A stretch of 64,000 nucleotides of DNA from positions 4,278,001 through 4,342,000 of the forward strand of contig NZ_CP009451.1 of assembly GCF_000757825.1 (NCBI RefSeq). Reading direction: 5' to 3'. The notes under the pieces are model-generated. The model had not been told where the DNA came from. It saw only the letters and a program-made list of their open reading frames with translations, and made no database searches. The DNA comes from Cedecea neteri. GTDB lineage: Bacteria; Pseudomonadota; Gammaproteobacteria; Enterobacterales; Enterobacteriaceae. A program made the translations under genes and the position numbers. Of the stretch, positions 24,459-35,888 are shown in pieces (position 1 is the stretch's first letter; every line of letters begins with the position of its first letter).

Positions 24459-24545
24459 AAAAAAGAAAGCCTGCGCAAGGGAGATTGCGCAGGCCAAGGA
24501 GGTGGTTCCTGGTACAGCTAGCATTTATGGGTTATGTTTTTCAGC
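24459..24545 (-). ncRNA. cyaR: CyaR (RyeE) small regulatory RNA
   Basis: Hfq-dependent sRNA of about 87 nt, read on the minus strand from GCTGAAAAAC (24545) to the T-run at 24459. It keeps the conserved seed CAGGAACCACCTCC-type segment at 24499-24513 that base-pairs with ribosome-binding sites (ompX, luxS, nadE and yqaE in E. coli), and ends with the GCCTGCGCA/TGCGCAGGC terminator. It lies just downstream of trhP(yegQ), as in E. coli. Confidence 0.95.
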
Positions 24546-24551
24546 TCGCGG

Positions 24552-24594
24552 ATAATAACGCTATCTTGTGTAACCGAATGTGATCGGTTTCTAA
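24552..24594 (-). promoter_or_regulatory. cyaR promoter with class II CRP site
   Basis: The -10 element TATTAT (24557-24552 on the minus strand) is followed by the start at 24545. TGTGA-N6-TCTAA at 24579-24594 has its centre at 24586.5, exactly -41.5, the class II position; the left half is perfect. CyaR is known to be CRP-dependent in E. coli. Confidence 0.75.
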
Positions 24595-24629
24595 GAATGG
24601 TCTTAGCGCGGAAAAATAACCCTGATTCA

Positions 24630-25991
24630 CTAGTTTGCGTGCGGTTTACGGGTTGTCTGACCAGCGAGGTTGCGCATTAGCAGAGCATAATCCAGCGCTA
24701 TCTCCTGAGGGACAGGCATCCATACGGTATGACCGTCGCCCGGAGCAACCTCTATCGGCTGGGCCTTACCGTTTTCCAGCGTGTCCAGCGTGAAGGTGAT
24801 GTTGCCCTGCGGGGTCATCATCTCCAGGCTGTCGCCCAGCAGGAATTTGTTTTTCACCGCCACGGCCGCGAGGTCACCCCGACGCTCGCCGGTAAACTCA
24901 CCCACAAACTGCTGGCTCTCGGAAACGGAGTGGCCGTATTCATAATTCTGGTGGCTGTCGTGAGTATGGCGACGCAGGAAACCTTCGGTATAGCCACGGT
25001 GCGCCAGCCCTTCCAGCGTTTGCAGCAGCGTTGGGTCAAACGGTTTGCCCGCTGCGGCGTCGTCAATCGCACGGCGATAGACCTGGGCGGTACGCGCACA
25101 GTAGTAGTAGGACTTAGTACGGCCTTCGATTTTCAGCGAGTGGACGCCCATTTTGGTCAGGCGTTCTACGTGCTCGATGGCGCGCAAATCTTTCGAGTTC
25201 ATGATGTAGGTGCCGTGCTCGTCTTCAAAGGCGGTCATGTATTCGCCCGGACGTTTGGCTTCTTCCACCATAAACACTTTGTCCGTTGGGGCGCCGACGC
25301 CCAGCGTAGGCTCGAGGTTTTGCACCGGAATAGGCTCGTGCACGTGAACGATGTTGCCGATGTCGTCCTCTTTGCCTTCCTGAACTTTATATTCCCAGCG
25401 GCAGGCGTTGGTGCAGGTCCCCTGGTTAGGGTCGCGCTTGTTGATGTAGCCGGACAGCAGGCAGCGGCCGGAATACGCCATGCACAGCGCGCCGTGGACG
25501 AAGATCTCCAGCTCCATTTCAGGAACCTGCTCGCGGATTTCGGCGATTTCTTCCAGCGACAGCTCGCGGGAAAGGATCACGCGCGTCAGCCCCATTTGTT
25601 TCCAGAACTTCACGGTCGCCCAGTTAACGGCGTTAGCCTGCACCGAAAGGTGAACGTCCATTGCCGGGAACGCCTCGCGCACCATCATGATGAGGCCTGG
25701 ATCGGACATGATCAGCGCATCCGGGCCCATATCAATGACCGGCTTGAGGTCGCGAATAAAGGTCTTCAGCTTGGCGTTATGCGGGGCAATGTTCACCACC
25801 ACGTAGAATTTTTTACCCAGCGCGTGGGCTTCGTTGATCCCGAGCTGGAGGTTTTCGTGGTTGAATTCGTTATTGCGCACGCGCAGCGAGTAGCGAGGCT
25901 GGCCCGCGTAGACGGCATCCGCGCCATAGGCGAAAGCGTAACGCATGTTTTTCAGCGTTCCCGCCGGGGAAAGGAGTTCTGGTTTAAACAT
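24630..25991 (-). CDS. trhP: tRNA 5-hydroxyuridine synthase TrhP (YegQ), U32 family
   Basis: 453-aa U32-family protein that takes part in prephenate-dependent hydroxylation of U34 in tRNAs (ho5U). The N-terminal half opens KPELLSPAGTLKNMRYAFAYGADAVYAGQ; the four-cysteine cluster region is visible as HGALCMAYSGRCLLSGY and QGTCTNACRWEY, expected to hold an iron-sulfur cluster. E. coli YegQ has 453 aa, with nearly the same sequence. The ATG at 25989-25991 gives that N-terminus. It lies upstream of cyaR on the same strand. Confidence 0.95.
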   Translation of the reverse strand: MFKPELLSPAGTLKNMRYAFAYGADAVYAGQPRYSLRVRNNEFNHENLQLGINEAHALGKKFYVVVNIAPHNAKLKTFIRDLKPVIDMGPDALIMSDPGLIMMVREAFPAMDVHLSVQANAVNWATVKFWKQMGLTRVILSRELSLEEIAEIREQVPEMELEIFVHGALCMAYSGRCLLSGYINKRDPNQGTCTNACRWEYKVQEGKEDDIGNIVHVHEPIPVQNLEPTLGVGAPTDKVFMVEEAKRPGEYMTAFEDEHGTYIMNSKDLRAIEHVERLTKMGVHSLKIEGRTKSYYYCARTAQVYRRAIDDAAAGKPFDPTLLQTLEGLAHRGYTEGFLRRHTHDSHQNYEYGHSVSESQQFVGEFTGERRGDLAAVAVKNKFLLGDSLEMMTPQGNITFTLDTLENGKAQPIEVAPGDGHTVWMPVPQEIALDYALLMRNLAGQTTRKPHAN

Positions 25992-26087
25992 GAAGTTCTC
26001 GGTCTGATATCAGGTCAGAACCGCTCCACCTGGTGAAGCGGCTAAAGTCGAGTGGATTACCACAATTTAAGGGCGGGAATTGTAGCG

Positions 26088-26118
26088 CCGCAAGACGGGG
26101 GAGTAAACCGTCTTGCGG
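26088..26118 (-). terminator. Hairpin downstream of baeR
   Basis: CCGCAAGACGG (26088-26098) and CCGTCTTGCGG (26108-26118) form a perfect 11-bp stem with a 9-nt loop, 42 nt after the baeR stop. There is no T-run, so it may protect the mRNA end or terminate weakly. Confidence 0.55.
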
Positions 26119-26159
26119 ATTCAGGCGATGAGCGGCTGTTTCTCTTCCGTGGCGGCAGG

Positions 26160-26882
26160 TTAAATCACCCGCCCCGCGTCGGCTTCCCAGCGGTAACCCA
26201 CCCCGTAAACGGCGCGAATAAATGACTGATCGGCATCCAGCGCCTCAAGCTTGCGGCGCAGGTTTTTGATATGGCTGTCGATGGTGCGGTCGGTGACCAC
26301 GCGGTAATCGTCATACAGATGATTCAGCAGCATTTCGCGTGAAAACACTTTTCCCGGCTCATGAGAAAGGGTTTTGAGCAGGCGAAACTCAGCGGGCGTG
26401 AGATCCAGCAGCTTATCGCGCCAGATAGCCTGAAAACGGCCTTCATCAATGACCAGCGAGCTTTGTTCCGAGCCTGAGGATATAGCGACCTGGCGTTTAC
26501 AGCGGCGCAAAATGGTTTTGACGCGGGCCACCACTTCACGCGGGCTGTAGGGTTTACAAATGTAGTCGTCTGCGCCAATTTCCAGCCCCAGCAGGCGGTC
26601 TATCTCTTCAATCTTCGCCGTTACCATTACAATCGGGACTTCGGAGAAGCGGCGAATCTCTTTACACAGCGTCAGGCCGTCGGTGCCCGGCAGCATCAGG
26701 TCCAGCAGAATCATGTCTGGCGGCGTATGGCGAACAAACGGCAGCACTTCATCGCCGTGGCTCAGCAGGATAGGGGCGTAGCTTGCCGCGCGGAGGTAGT
26801 CGATGAGCAATTGCCCAAGCTTTGGTTCATCTTCCACGATCAGAATGCGCGGCGTGTTTTCGTCAATCGGTAGCTCGGTCAT
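26160..26882 (-). CDS. baeR: Envelope-stress response regulator BaeR
   Basis: 240-aa OmpR-family response regulator. The receiver domain has the phosphoryl-accepting Asp61 in [14 protein letters not shown] with the acidic pair ED near residue 17, and Lys in VTAKIEE; the C-terminal winged helix ends [12 protein letters not shown]. BaeR activates mdtABCD, acrD and spy in response to indole, flavonoids, tannins and zinc or copper stress. The start overlaps the end of baeS by 4 nt; it is the last gene of mdtABCD-baeSR. E. coli BaeR also has 240 aa. Confidence 0.96.
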   Translation of the reverse strand: MTELPIDENTPRILIVEDEPKLGQLLIDYLRAASYAPILLSHGDEVLPFVRHTPPDMILLDLMLPGTDGLTLCKEIRRFSEVPIVMVTAKIEEIDRLLGLEIGADDYICKPYSPREVVARVKTILRRCKRQVAISSGSEQSSLVIDEGRFQAIWRDKLLDLTPAEFRLLKTLSHEPGKVFSREMLLNHLYDDYRVVTDRTIDSHIKNLRRKLEALDADQSFIRAVYGVGYRWEADAGRVI

Positions 26883-28273
26883 AGTGTCCTCGACGTTTCT
26901 GTTTCCAGAGGAATTTCAACTGTAATGCTAACGCCGCCAAAGCGCGAATGATTGGCGGTGAGCGTTCCGCCGTGGGCGGTCACGATATTCTGGCAGATAG
27001 ACAGGCCGAGGCCGGAGCCGCCGCTGGCGCGGTTGCGGGAGCCTTCGGCGCGGTAGAATCTGTCAAACAACTGGCCTAGCTGCTCGTCCGAGACGCCGGG
27101 CCCGCTGTCGTCAAAGCTCATCACAAACTGCTGATTCACGACTTTGCCGCTGATGACCAGCTGTCCGCCGCTGTCGGTGTAGCGCAGGCTGTTTTCCAGC
27201 AGGTTGTTGAATAGCTGCATCAGGCGGTCGCCGTCACCAAAAATCACGGCCGAGTCGGGTAAATCGAGGCGTATTGTCAGCCCGCGCGAATCAAAACGGG
27301 ATCGGAATGCTCCGGCAACGACCTCCAGCAGCGTAATAATATCCAGCGGTTTCTTCTGGTAGGCCAGCGCGCCTTCGTCCGACATGGAAAGCTGGTGCAG
27401 GTCGTCGACCAGCTTGGTCAGGGTGGCAACCTCCATTTGCAGCGAGGTCACGGAGTCCGGCGTAAACTGTCGCACGCCGTCCTGAATCGCCTCCAGCTCG
27501 CCGCGCAGGACGGCCAGCGGCGTTCGCAGCTCGTGGGAAATATCCGCCATATAGGCCCGGCGCATTTTATGGTTCTTTTCCAGCGTGCTGGCGAGCTGGT
27601 TAAAGTCCTGTGCCAGCCGCCCCAGCTCGTCCTGACTGCCGACCGTAACCCGGGTAGTAAAGTCACCGGCGGCAAGCTTGTGCGTGCCCTCAACCAGGCG
27701 TTTTACCGGCGCCAGCAGGCCTCGGGCGAGCAGGAACGTTGCCGCTGCGGCAAGCAGGCTGGACAGCGCGACGATTATCCAGCTGGTGCGCCGCTGCTGG
27801 CGATCGAAGTTAATATCGGTGTTGCGCGTAAGCCGCTCAACGGGGGAGGCTATCACCCAGCCAACGTCCTGGCCGTTGACGTTAATCGCTTTGCGCATCC
27901 CGTCGTGGGGGAGTTTCTCTCGTGGGCCAACCAGTACCTGAGAGTTTTGATCGACCACCCAAAACTTGGTGCGCCAACCCTGGGGCGGCATGCCGTGTGC
28001 TTCATCACCGTCGCGCTCAAACGAACGTAAAATCTGAAAGACAAACCTATCGTTGTGCCGCAAGAAGCGCCAGTTTCCATGCAGCGCATACTGTTCGCCC
28101 AGGGCATCACTCAGCATCTCAATACGCTGGGTATTACCGCGCTTGATGTAGTCGATGAAGCCGCGTTCAAAGCTTAACCTCACGCCCCAATGCATGATGG
28201 CCAGCACCAGCAGGCAGGTAGAGAAAATCGCTAAAAATAACTTACCGGTAATACCGGAGCGCCAGAGTTTCAT
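26879..28273 (-). CDS. baeS: Sensor histidine kinase BaeS
   Basis: 464-aa inner-membrane sensor kinase. There are two transmembrane helices (about 12-30 and 165-185) around a periplasmic sensor, a HAMP domain (about 186-240), the phosphoacceptor His247 in [13 protein letters not shown], and the ATPase boxes [12 protein letters not shown] (N), [12 protein letters not shown] (G1) and [13 protein letters not shown] (G2). It phosphorylates BaeR. It overlaps mdtD by 4 nt upstream and baeR by 4 nt downstream, so all are one operon. E. coli BaeS has 467 aa. Confidence 0.96.
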   Translation of the reverse strand: MKLWRSGITGKLFLAIFSTCLLVLAIMHWGVRLSFERGFIDYIKRGNTQRIEMLSDALGEQYALHGNWRFLRHNDRFVFQILRSFERDGDEAHGMPPQGWRTKFWVVDQNSQVLVGPREKLPHDGMRKAINVNGQDVGWVIASPVERLTRNTDINFDRQQRRTSWIIVALSSLLAAAATFLLARGLLAPVKRLVEGTHKLAAGDFTTRVTVGSQDELGRLAQDFNQLASTLEKNHKMRRAYMADISHELRTPLAVLRGELEAIQDGVRQFTPDSVTSLQMEVATLTKLVDDLHQLSMSDEGALAYQKKPLDIITLLEVVAGAFRSRFDSRGLTIRLDLPDSAVIFGDGDRLMQLFNNLLENSLRYTDSGGQLVISGKVVNQQFVMSFDDSGPGVSDEQLGQLFDRFYRAEGSRNRASGGSGLGLSICQNIVTAHGGTLTANHSRFGGVSITVEIPLETETSRTL

Positions 28274-29685
28274 GTTTCGCTCCTTTTGCGACGGCTAATC
28301 ACCGCATTTTCCGAACGTTCATTAGGGACGCGGGCAAACAGCAGCGCCGGGAGCGCAATCACCAGCGCCATACAGAAATAGGTATACATAAAGATGCCGT
28401 GGGCCTGTTCGCCGCCCACCGGAAGCTGCTGGTGGCCGAACATGCCCAGCAGCAGCCCGGCCACGGTGACGCCGATACTCATTGAGAGCTGCATCACCAT
28501 CGACAGCATGCTGTTGCCGCCGCTGGCGAGGTCATCCGGCAGATCTTTTAGCGTCAGGGTATTCATCGAAGAGAAGCGCATAGAGTTGACCATGCCCTGC
28601 ACAAACAGCACCACCGGCAGTAGCCAGAACCAGCCCATCAGGGCGGTGGCCATAAACATCAGCGTGATCAGCGCCAGGCCGAGCGTGGCGGCGACCAGCA
28701 CGTTGCGGTAGCCGAAGCGGTTGACCACCTGCACGACAATACGCTTCATGCCCATGCTGCCGAGCACCATCGGGACCATCATCAGCCCGGCGTGGAACGG
28801 GGAGAAGCCTAATCCTATCTGCAAAAACACCGGCGTCATAAAGGGCAGCATGCCGCTGCCTATGCGCCCGCAGAGGCTGCCCAGCAGGCCGAGTGAAAAC
28901 GTTTTGGTGTTAAACAGATTGAGATTGAACAGCGCGTTTTCGTTGCCTCGCGCATGCCACAGGTAAAGCAGAATGGCGATAACGCCGCCGAGGATCAACA
29001 GCCCGAGCATTTCGCTGGAAATGCCCAGGCCCTTTTGACCGTCGAGGGCAATCGTCAGCGCCGCCATGCCGAACGCCAGCAGAAGGAAGCCGGAGATATC
29101 AAAGCGGCGGGTTTGCATGGTGTAGTTCGGCATCAGCCACAGGGTGGCAATCGCCCCGACGATGCCGACTGGAATATTAATCAGGAAAATCCAATGCCAT
29201 GAAGCGTATTCCACCAGCACGCCGCCGAGTGCGGGGCCGAGCAGCGGGCCAACCTGGCCCGGAATTGTCACGAAGGTCATCGCCGCCATGTATTGCGCAC
29301 GAGGCACGATTTTCATCACCGTCAGCCGCCCCACCGGCACCATCATTGCGCCGCCAATCCCCTGAACCACGCGCGCTAGCACCAGCTCGTTAAGCGAGGA
29401 GGCGTTAGAGCAAAACAGGGAGCCCAGGGTGAAAAGAATAATCGCGGTGAAGAAGATATTGCGCACGCCCACCCTGTCCGCCAGCCAGCCGCTCGCCGGA
29501 AGCATCACCGCGACCGTTAAAACGTAGGCCACCACCACCGAGTGCATATGCAGCGGGCTTACGCCCAGGCTATGCGCCATCGAGGGGAGGGCGGTGTTAA
29601 CAATCGTGGTGTCCAGCGCCTGCATAAAGAAGCCAAAAGCGACAATCCATAACTGCCAGCGGACGGCGGTGGGCAAATCAGTCAT
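28270..29685 (-). CDS. mdtD: MFS transporter MdtD (IceT)
   Basis: 471-aa inner-membrane DHA2-family permease with 14 predicted helices. It begins [27 protein letters not shown], the family's helix 1 motif, with the loop [12 protein letters not shown]. In E. coli it is co-expressed with MdtABC but does not contribute to drug resistance; its Salmonella counterpart exports iron-citrate. It overlaps mdtC and baeS by 4 nt on either side. Length equals E. coli MdtD (471 aa). Confidence 0.94.
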   Translation of the reverse strand: MTDLPTAVRWQLWIVAFGFFMQALDTTIVNTALPSMAHSLGVSPLHMHSVVVAYVLTVAVMLPASGWLADRVGVRNIFFTAIILFTLGSLFCSNASSLNELVLARVVQGIGGAMMVPVGRLTVMKIVPRAQYMAAMTFVTIPGQVGPLLGPALGGVLVEYASWHWIFLINIPVGIVGAIATLWLMPNYTMQTRRFDISGFLLLAFGMAALTIALDGQKGLGISSEMLGLLILGGVIAILLYLWHARGNENALFNLNLFNTKTFSLGLLGSLCGRIGSGMLPFMTPVFLQIGLGFSPFHAGLMMVPMVLGSMGMKRIVVQVVNRFGYRNVLVAATLGLALITLMFMATALMGWFWLLPVVLFVQGMVNSMRFSSMNTLTLKDLPDDLASGGNSMLSMVMQLSMSIGVTVAGLLLGMFGHQQLPVGGEQAHGIFMYTYFCMALVIALPALLFARVPNERSENAVISRRKRSET

Positions 29686-32600
29686 ACGGACAGAGCCTTA
29701 CTTTCACGGGGCTTGCGGCTAAAGCGCAATCTCAGTCGATCGAAGAACAGGTAAACCACCGGCGTGGTGTAGAGCGTCAGCAGCTGGCTCACCACCAGTC
29801 CACCGACGATGGTTATCCCCAACGGCTGGCGCAACTCTGCGCCGTCGCCGCTGGTCAGCACCAGCGGTAACGCCCCAAACAGCGCGGCCAGCGTGGTCAT
29901 CATAATCGGGCGGAAGCGCAGCAGGCAGGCCTGGAAAATAGCCTCTTCCGGCGTTAATTCGCCCTTACGCTGCGCCTCTATCGCGAAGTCCACCATCATG
30001 ATGGCGTTTTTCTTCACGATGCCAATCAGCAGCATGATACCGATTAGCGCAATCAGGCTGAAGGGGGCGCTGAAAAGTTCCAGCGCTAGCAGTGCCCCAA
30101 CGCCTGCGGAAGGCAGCGTCGAGAGGATGGTCAGCGGATGAACGTAGCTTTCATACAGCATGCCGAGCACGATATACACCGTGGCAATCGCCGCCAGGAT
30201 CAGGATCACCTGCGAGTTCATGGTCTGCTGGAACACCTGTGCCGTCCCGGCGTAGCTGCCACGCACGGTGGACGGCACGCCCAGCGAGGTCATCGTCCTG
30301 TCGATGGCGTCACTGGCTTCGGAAAGCGAAACCCCGTCCGGCAGGTTGAACGAGATGGTCGACGCGGCGGACAGCCCCTGATGGTTGACCGACAGCGGCG
30401 CGTTTGCCGGCTGCCATTTGGCAAAGTAGGACAGGGGAATGGATTTGCCTTCGCCGTTAATCACGAACATCTGGTTAAGCGAACTGATGTCCTGGGTGTA
30501 GCGCGGGTCGACCTCCATCACCACTTTGTACTGGTTTAGCGGCTGGTAGATGGTGGAAATCTGGCGCTGACCAAAGGCGTTGTTCAGCAGGTTATTGGCA
30601 TCCGAGACGCTGATGCCCAGCCGGGCCATGGTTTCGCGGTCGTAAATCAGGTCCATTTCCGAGCCATTGTCCTGCTGGTCGGAGTTAACGTCCGCCAGCT
30701 CGGGCAGCGCCGCCAGCGCCTTACGAATTTTGGGCTCCCACTCGCGCAGGGCGCTTAAATCATCCGAAAGCAGGGTGTACTGATAGCTGGCGTTGGCCTG
30801 GCGGCCGCCGACCCGAATATCCTGCACCGCCATCAGGTAGAGGTTGGCCCCCGGCTCTTTCGCGAGCTTGCCCCGCAGCCGGTCAATGACCTGCTGGGCG
30901 GTTTCGCTGCGTTCGCTCAGCGGTTTGAGGGAGATGAACATCATGCCGCTGTTCACCCTGGAGCCGCCGGTAAAGCCGGTGACGTTGTCTACCGCCGGAT
31001 CTTCACGAATGATTTTCATAAAGTCCTGCAGCTTGCCGCGCATCGCCTGGAAAGAGATGCTCTGATCGGCCTGAATATTGCCCATCAGCCTGCCGGTATC
31101 CTGCTCCGGGAAGAAGGTTTTTGGAATGGCGATATAGAGCCAAATGCTCAGCGCAATCGTGCCTAAAAGCACCACGCCCACCAGCCGGGTATGGTTTAGC
31201 ACCCATTTCAGCGAGCGCGCGTAGCCGCCCTGCATGGCGATTAGCAGGCGGCCAAATCCCCGGTTTTTGTTTCTTTTTTCCGGCGGACGGTTTTTCAGCA
31301 GCCAGCCGCACATCATCGGGGTTAACGTGAGCGAAACCACCAGCGAAATGCCGATAGCTACCGAAAGCGTGACCGCAAATTCGCGGAATAAGCGCCCCGG
31401 CAGCCCGCCCATCAGCAGCAGCGGCAGGAAGACCGCGACCAGCGACAGGCTCATGGACAGCACGGTAAAGCCGACCTCGCGCACGCCCTGCAGCGCCGCC
31501 TGCATTGGTTTTATGCCCGCTTCAAGGTGGCGTGAAATGTTCTCCAGCACCACGATGGCGTCATCGACGACGAAGCCGGTGGCGATGGTCAGCGCCATCA
31601 GCGACAGGTTATTCAGGCTGAAGCCGCACAGGTACATGGCGGCAAAGGTGCCGATCAGCGAAACCGGCACCGCCACTGCGGGAATAAAGGTGGCTCGTCC
31701 TGAACGGAGGAACAGGAAGACAACCAGGATCACCAGTGAAACGGAAATGATCAGCGACTGCTCAACTTCTTCCAGCGAGGCGCGAATGGTCGGTGAACGG
31801 TCCTGAGCCACCTGGAGGTCAATGGAGGCCGGAATGGTCTCTCTTAATTCAGGAATTTTGGCGCGAATGCGGTCGACGGTTTCGATGATGTTCGCTTCCT
31901 GCGATTTGCGGATCATCAGCAAAATGGCCGGTTTAGCGTTGGTCATCCCGGCGTTACGCACGTCCTGAACGCTGTCGGTGACGTTAGCGACATCCTTCAG
32001 CCGCACCGCCGACCCGTTGTTGTAGTGCACGATGAGCGGCATATATTCCGCCGCTTTTTTCAGCTCATCGTTGGTCTGAATTTGCCAGCGACGCGTGTCG
32101 TCTTCTACCGCGCCCTGAGGGCGGCGAACGTTGGCGTTGCTGATGGCGGTGCGGACGGCGTCAAGCGACACGCCCTGGTTAAACAGCGCCTGCGGATTGA
32201 GGTCAACGCGTACCGCCGGGAGCGAACTCCCGCCGACGTCAACATCGCCCACGCCGTCAATCTGCGACACGGTTTGCGCCAGCTGGGTAGAGGCGAAATC
32301 GTACAGCTCACCCTGCGACAGCGTGTCGGAGGTGAGCGTCAGGATCATGATTGGCGCATCGGACGGATTGGCTTTGCGGTAGGTGGGGCGCCCCGGCATA
32401 CCGCTTGGCAGCAGGCTTTGGGCGGCATTTATTGCCGCCTGTACGTCACGCGCGGCCCCGTTGATGTCGCGGTCAAAATTAAACTCCAGAATAATGCGGG
32501 TGCTGCCCAGCGAGCTGGACGAGGTCATTTCGTTGACCCCGGCAATGCGGCTCAGCGAGCGTTCCAGCGGCGTAGCCACGGACGACGCCATGGTTTCCGG

Positions 32601-32765
32601 CGAAGCACCGGGCAGCGAGGCGCTGACCATAATGACCGGGAAATCCACCTGCGGCAGCGGTGCGACCGGCAGCAAACGAAAGCCCAGCACGCCGCACAGC
32701 GTAATGGCAACGGTCAATAAAATCGTCGCTACCGGGCGATAAATGAAGAGGGCAAAGAACTTCAC
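29682..32765 (-). CDS. mdtC: RND multidrug efflux subunit MdtC
   Basis: 1027-aa inner-membrane proton-driven RND pump. With MdtB it forms a B2C heterotrimer that, with MdtA and TolC, exports bile salts, novobiocin and other compounds. Twelve transmembrane helices and two large periplasmic loops follow the usual pattern; the N-terminus reads [21 protein letters not shown], and the proton-relay helix 4 has [17 protein letters not shown]. It begins directly after the mdtB stop and ends overlapping mdtD by 4 nt. E. coli MdtC has 1025 aa. Confidence 0.96.
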   Translation of the reverse strand: MKFFALFIYRPVATILLTVAITLCGVLGFRLLPVAPLPQVDFPVIMVSASLPGASPETMASSVATPLERSLSRIAGVNEMTSSSSLGSTRIILEFNFDRDINGAARDVQAAINAAQSLLPSGMPGRPTYRKANPSDAPIMILTLTSDTLSQGELYDFASTQLAQTVSQIDGVGDVDVGGSSLPAVRVDLNPQALFNQGVSLDAVRTAISNANVRRPQGAVEDDTRRWQIQTNDELKKAAEYMPLIVHYNNGSAVRLKDVANVTDSVQDVRNAGMTNAKPAILLMIRKSQEANIIETVDRIRAKIPELRETIPASIDLQVAQDRSPTIRASLEEVEQSLIISVSLVILVVFLFLRSGRATFIPAVAVPVSLIGTFAAMYLCGFSLNNLSLMALTIATGFVVDDAIVVLENISRHLEAGIKPMQAALQGVREVGFTVLSMSLSLVAVFLPLLLMGGLPGRLFREFAVTLSVAIGISLVVSLTLTPMMCGWLLKNRPPEKRNKNRGFGRLLIAMQGGYARSLKWVLNHTRLVGVVLLGTIALSIWLYIAIPKTFFPEQDTGRLMGNIQADQSISFQAMRGKLQDFMKIIREDPAVDNVTGFTGGSRVNSGMMFISLKPLSERSETAQQVIDRLRGKLAKEPGANLYLMAVQDIRVGGRQANASYQYTLLSDDLSALREWEPKIRKALAALPELADVNSDQQDNGSEMDLIYDRETMARLGISVSDANNLLNNAFGQRQISTIYQPLNQYKVVMEVDPRYTQDISSLNQMFVINGEGKSIPLSYFAKWQPANAPLSVNHQGLSAASTISFNLPDGVSLSEASDAIDRTMTSLGVPSTVRGSYAGTAQVFQQTMNSQVILILAAIATVYIVLGMLYESYVHPLTILSTLPSAGVGALLALELFSAPFSLIALIGIMLLIGIVKKNAIMMVDFAIEAQRKGELTPEEAIFQACLLRFRPIMMTTLAALFGALPLVLTSGDGAELRQPLGITIVGGLVVSQLLTLYTTPVVYLFFDRLRLRFSRKPRESKALSV

Positions 32766-35700
32766 TTACGCCTCCTCATGCTGTCGGCCAAAACGACGTC
32801 GCGTGTAATGAGACAGGCGGTCGAACAGCAGGTAAATCACCGGCGTGGTAAACAGCGTTAACACCTGGCTGACCAACAGGCCGCCGACCATGCCGATGCC
32901 CAGCGGGCGACGAAGTTCTGCGCCAACCCCGGTTGAAAGCATCAGCGGCAGCGCGCCGAGCAGCGCGGCTAGCGTGGTCATCAGAATCGGGCGGAAGCGC
33001 AGCAGGCAGGCCTGATAAATGGCTTCGTAAGGCGCCATACCCTGTTCGCGCTCGGCGGCCAGCGCAAAGTCGATCATCATGATCGCGTTCTTCTTCACGA
33101 TACCGATAAGCAAAATGATGCCGATTATCGCGATAACGTCCAGCTCCGCACCCGCCAGCATCAGCGCGAGCAACGCCCCAACGCCCGCCGTGGGCAGCGT
33201 CGACAGGATCGTCACCGGGTGAATAAAGCTCTCATACAGCACGCCAAGTACGATGTACATCGCCACGACTGAGGCAATAATCAGCCAGATGGTGCTGCCC
33301 AACGCGGCCTGGAAGGCGAGGGTGCTGCCCTGGAACTGAGTGGTGATATCGGACGGCATCTCCAGCGCTTTTTCCGCCGAGGTAATGGCGTTCACGGCGT
33401 CGCCCAGCGACTGCCCTTCCGGCACGTTAAAGGAGAACGTGGTGGACGGGAACTGGTCCAGGTGGTTGATAGAAAGCGGGGCGAACCGTTGCTCCACCTT
33501 TGCGATCGAGCTGAGCGGAATGCTGCCGCCGTCGCTGCTGGTCAGGCGAATGTTGTCGAGCGCGCTCAGCCCCGGCGTGGTGCTGGTGTCATGCTCGAGC
33601 ACTACGCGGTACTGGTTTGCCTGGGTGTATATGGTCGAAATCAGGCGCTGGCCGAAGGCGTTATACAGCGCGCTGTCCACCGCTGACATGGTGATGCCGA
33701 GGCGGCTGGCGCTGTCGCGGTCAACGTTGACATAGGCCATCAGCCCCTGGTCCTGCCAGTCGCTGCTGATGTCGGAGAGCTGCGGCAGTTCTTTGAGCTT
33801 GTTCTCTAATTGCGGCACCCAGGTGCTGAGCTCGTCCAGCGAGGTAGCCTGTAAGGTGAACTGATACTGGGTGCGGCTCACCGTGGTGTCGATGGTCAGA
33901 TCCTGAATCGGCTGCAGATAGAGCTGCACGCCCGGTACGCTGGCGACATTTTGCTGCAGGCGGTCGATAACCACCGGGATTCGGTCGTCACGCTCGCTCA
34001 GCGGCTTAAGGTTAATTTGCAGGCGGGCGCTGTTCAGCGAAGGATTGGTGCCGTCAACGCCGACAAACGAGGTCAGGCTTTCCACCGCCGGGTCTTTCAG
34101 TATCACGTCTGCCACCTGCTGCTGGCGCTGGGCCATGCTGGCGAAGGAGACGGACTGCGGCGCCTGCAGGGTGCCCTGAATAATGCCGTTATCCTGAACA
34201 GGGAAGAAGCCTTTGGGAATGAACACCCACAGCACAACGGTCAGCGCCAGCGTGCCAAACGCCACGCCAAGCGTCAGCCACGGATGGTTCAGCACCTTGC
34301 TCAGCAGGCGACCATAGGCGGCAATAATATTATCGAACATCTTTTCGCTGGCGCGTGAGAAGCGGTTTTGCTTACGCAGCGACTCGTGGCTCAGCATCCT
34401 GGCGCACATCATCGGGGTGAGCGTCAGCGAAACTACGGCGGAGATCAAAATGGAAATCGCCAGCGTGACCGCAAACTCGCGGAACAGACGCCCCACGATA
34501 TCGCCCATAAACAGCAGCGGGATGAGCACGGCAATCAGCGAGAAGGTGAGGGAGATAATGGTAAAGCCTATTTCCCCTGCGCCTTTTAGCGCGGCGGCCA
34601 GCGGCTTCTCGCCTTTTTCGATGTAGCGCGAGATATTCTCGATAACCACGATGGCGTCATCCACCACGAACCCGGTGGCGATGGTTAGCGCCATCAGCGT
34701 CAGGTTGTTGATGGAGAAATCGAGAAAGACCATCACCGCAAAGGTGCCGACCAGCGACAGCGGCACGGCGACGGCAGGAATGATGGTTGCCGGGACATTA
34801 CGCAGGAACAGATAAATGATCATCACCACCAGCGCGATGGCCAGCATTAGCTCATGCTGGGTGTCCGTCACGGAGGCACGAATGTTGGTGGTGCGGTCGC
34901 TCAGCAGCTTCACTTCAACCGACTTCGGCAGGCTCTGGGTCAGCGTCGGCAGCATCTGGCGGATACTGTCCGCCGTGTCGATGATGTTCGCGCCAGGCTG
35001 GCGCTGAACGTTCATCACGATGGCCTGCTGCTTGTTAGCCCATGCGCCAAGCCAGCTGTTTTCTGCCCCTTGTTCGACGGTGGCGATATCGCCCAGGCGG
35101 ATAGGCGCGCCGTTCTGGTAAGCGATGATTAAATCGCGGTACTCCTGGGCCGACTTCATCTGATCGTTGGCGGAGAGCGTGACCGCGCGTTCCGGGCCGT
35201 CAAGGCTGCCTTTAGCCGAGTTGACGTTGGCGCTGGTGATGGCGGTGCGAATGGTTTCGCTGGTCAGGCCAAGCGCGGCAATTGCAGGCGCATTCAGCTT
35301 AACGCGAACGGCAGGACGCTGGCCGCCCGCAAGCGTGACCAGACCCACGCCGGAAACCTGGGAAATTTTCTGCGCCACGCGCGTTTCCACCATATCTTCA
35401 ACCTGCGTCATCGGCAGGGCGCTTGAAGTCACGGCGAGCGTCATGATCGGCGGATCTGCCGGGTTAACTTTGCTGTAAACCGGCGGGTTTGGCAGGTCGG
35501 TTGGCAGAAGGTTTGTGGCGGCGTTAATTGCCGCCTGCACTTCCTGTTCGGCAACGTCGAGCGCCAGCGTGAGCTGGAATTGCAGGGTGATGACAGACGC
35601 GCCACCGGCGCTTTGCGATGACATCTGCTTCAGGCCGGACATTTGCCCAAACTGGCGCTCGAGCGGGGCCGTGATGGCCGACGTAATCACATCCGGGCTC

Positions 35701-35888
35701 GCACCTGGATAGAGAGTGACGACCTGAATAGTCGGATAGTCTACTTCCGGCAGCGCCGAAACAGGCAGAAAGCGATAGCCAATGATCCCCGCCAGCAGGA
35801 TAGCCACCATCAATAGCGTGGTGGCAACCGGACGGAGAATAAACAGGCGGGAAGGGCCGCCCGTTGAACCAGGAGGTAACACCTGCAT
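32766..35888 (-). CDS. mdtB: RND multidrug efflux subunit MdtB
   Basis: 1040-aa inner-membrane RND subunit, exactly the E. coli length. The N-terminus reads [20 protein letters not shown], helix 4 has [19 protein letters not shown] with the paired Asp of the proton relay, and the C-terminal helix bundle ends FGRQHEEA. It assembles with MdtC in a 2:1 ratio and does not function alone. The start overlaps the mdtA stop by 1 nt and mdtC follows without a gap, which fits coupled translation for fixed stoichiometry. Confidence 0.96.
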   Translation of the reverse strand: MQVLPPGSTGGPSRLFILRPVATTLLMVAILLAGIIGYRFLPVSALPEVDYPTIQVVTLYPGASPDVITSAITAPLERQFGQMSGLKQMSSQSAGGASVITLQFQLTLALDVAEQEVQAAINAATNLLPTDLPNPPVYSKVNPADPPIMTLAVTSSALPMTQVEDMVETRVAQKISQVSGVGLVTLAGGQRPAVRVKLNAPAIAALGLTSETIRTAITSANVNSAKGSLDGPERAVTLSANDQMKSAQEYRDLIIAYQNGAPIRLGDIATVEQGAENSWLGAWANKQQAIVMNVQRQPGANIIDTADSIRQMLPTLTQSLPKSVEVKLLSDRTTNIRASVTDTQHELMLAIALVVMIIYLFLRNVPATIIPAVAVPLSLVGTFAVMVFLDFSINNLTLMALTIATGFVVDDAIVVIENISRYIEKGEKPLAAALKGAGEIGFTIISLTFSLIAVLIPLLFMGDIVGRLFREFAVTLAISILISAVVSLTLTPMMCARMLSHESLRKQNRFSRASEKMFDNIIAAYGRLLSKVLNHPWLTLGVAFGTLALTVVLWVFIPKGFFPVQDNGIIQGTLQAPQSVSFASMAQRQQQVADVILKDPAVESLTSFVGVDGTNPSLNSARLQINLKPLSERDDRIPVVIDRLQQNVASVPGVQLYLQPIQDLTIDTTVSRTQYQFTLQATSLDELSTWVPQLENKLKELPQLSDISSDWQDQGLMAYVNVDRDSASRLGITMSAVDSALYNAFGQRLISTIYTQANQYRVVLEHDTSTTPGLSALDNIRLTSSDGGSIPLSSIAKVEQRFAPLSINHLDQFPSTTFSFNVPEGQSLGDAVNAITSAEKALEMPSDITTQFQGSTLAFQAALGSTIWLIIASVVAMYIVLGVLYESFIHPVTILSTLPTAGVGALLALMLAGAELDVIAIIGIILLIGIVKKNAIMMIDFALAAEREQGMAPYEAIYQACLLRFRPILMTTLAALLGALPLMLSTGVGAELRRPLGIGMVGGLLVSQVLTLFTTPVIYLLFDRLSHYTRRRFGRQHEEA

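Noticed and set aside
24729..26036. 435-residue open frame opposite trhP (yegQ)
   Set aside because: Antisense shadow; the minus strand encodes a full-length, highly conserved U32 protein.
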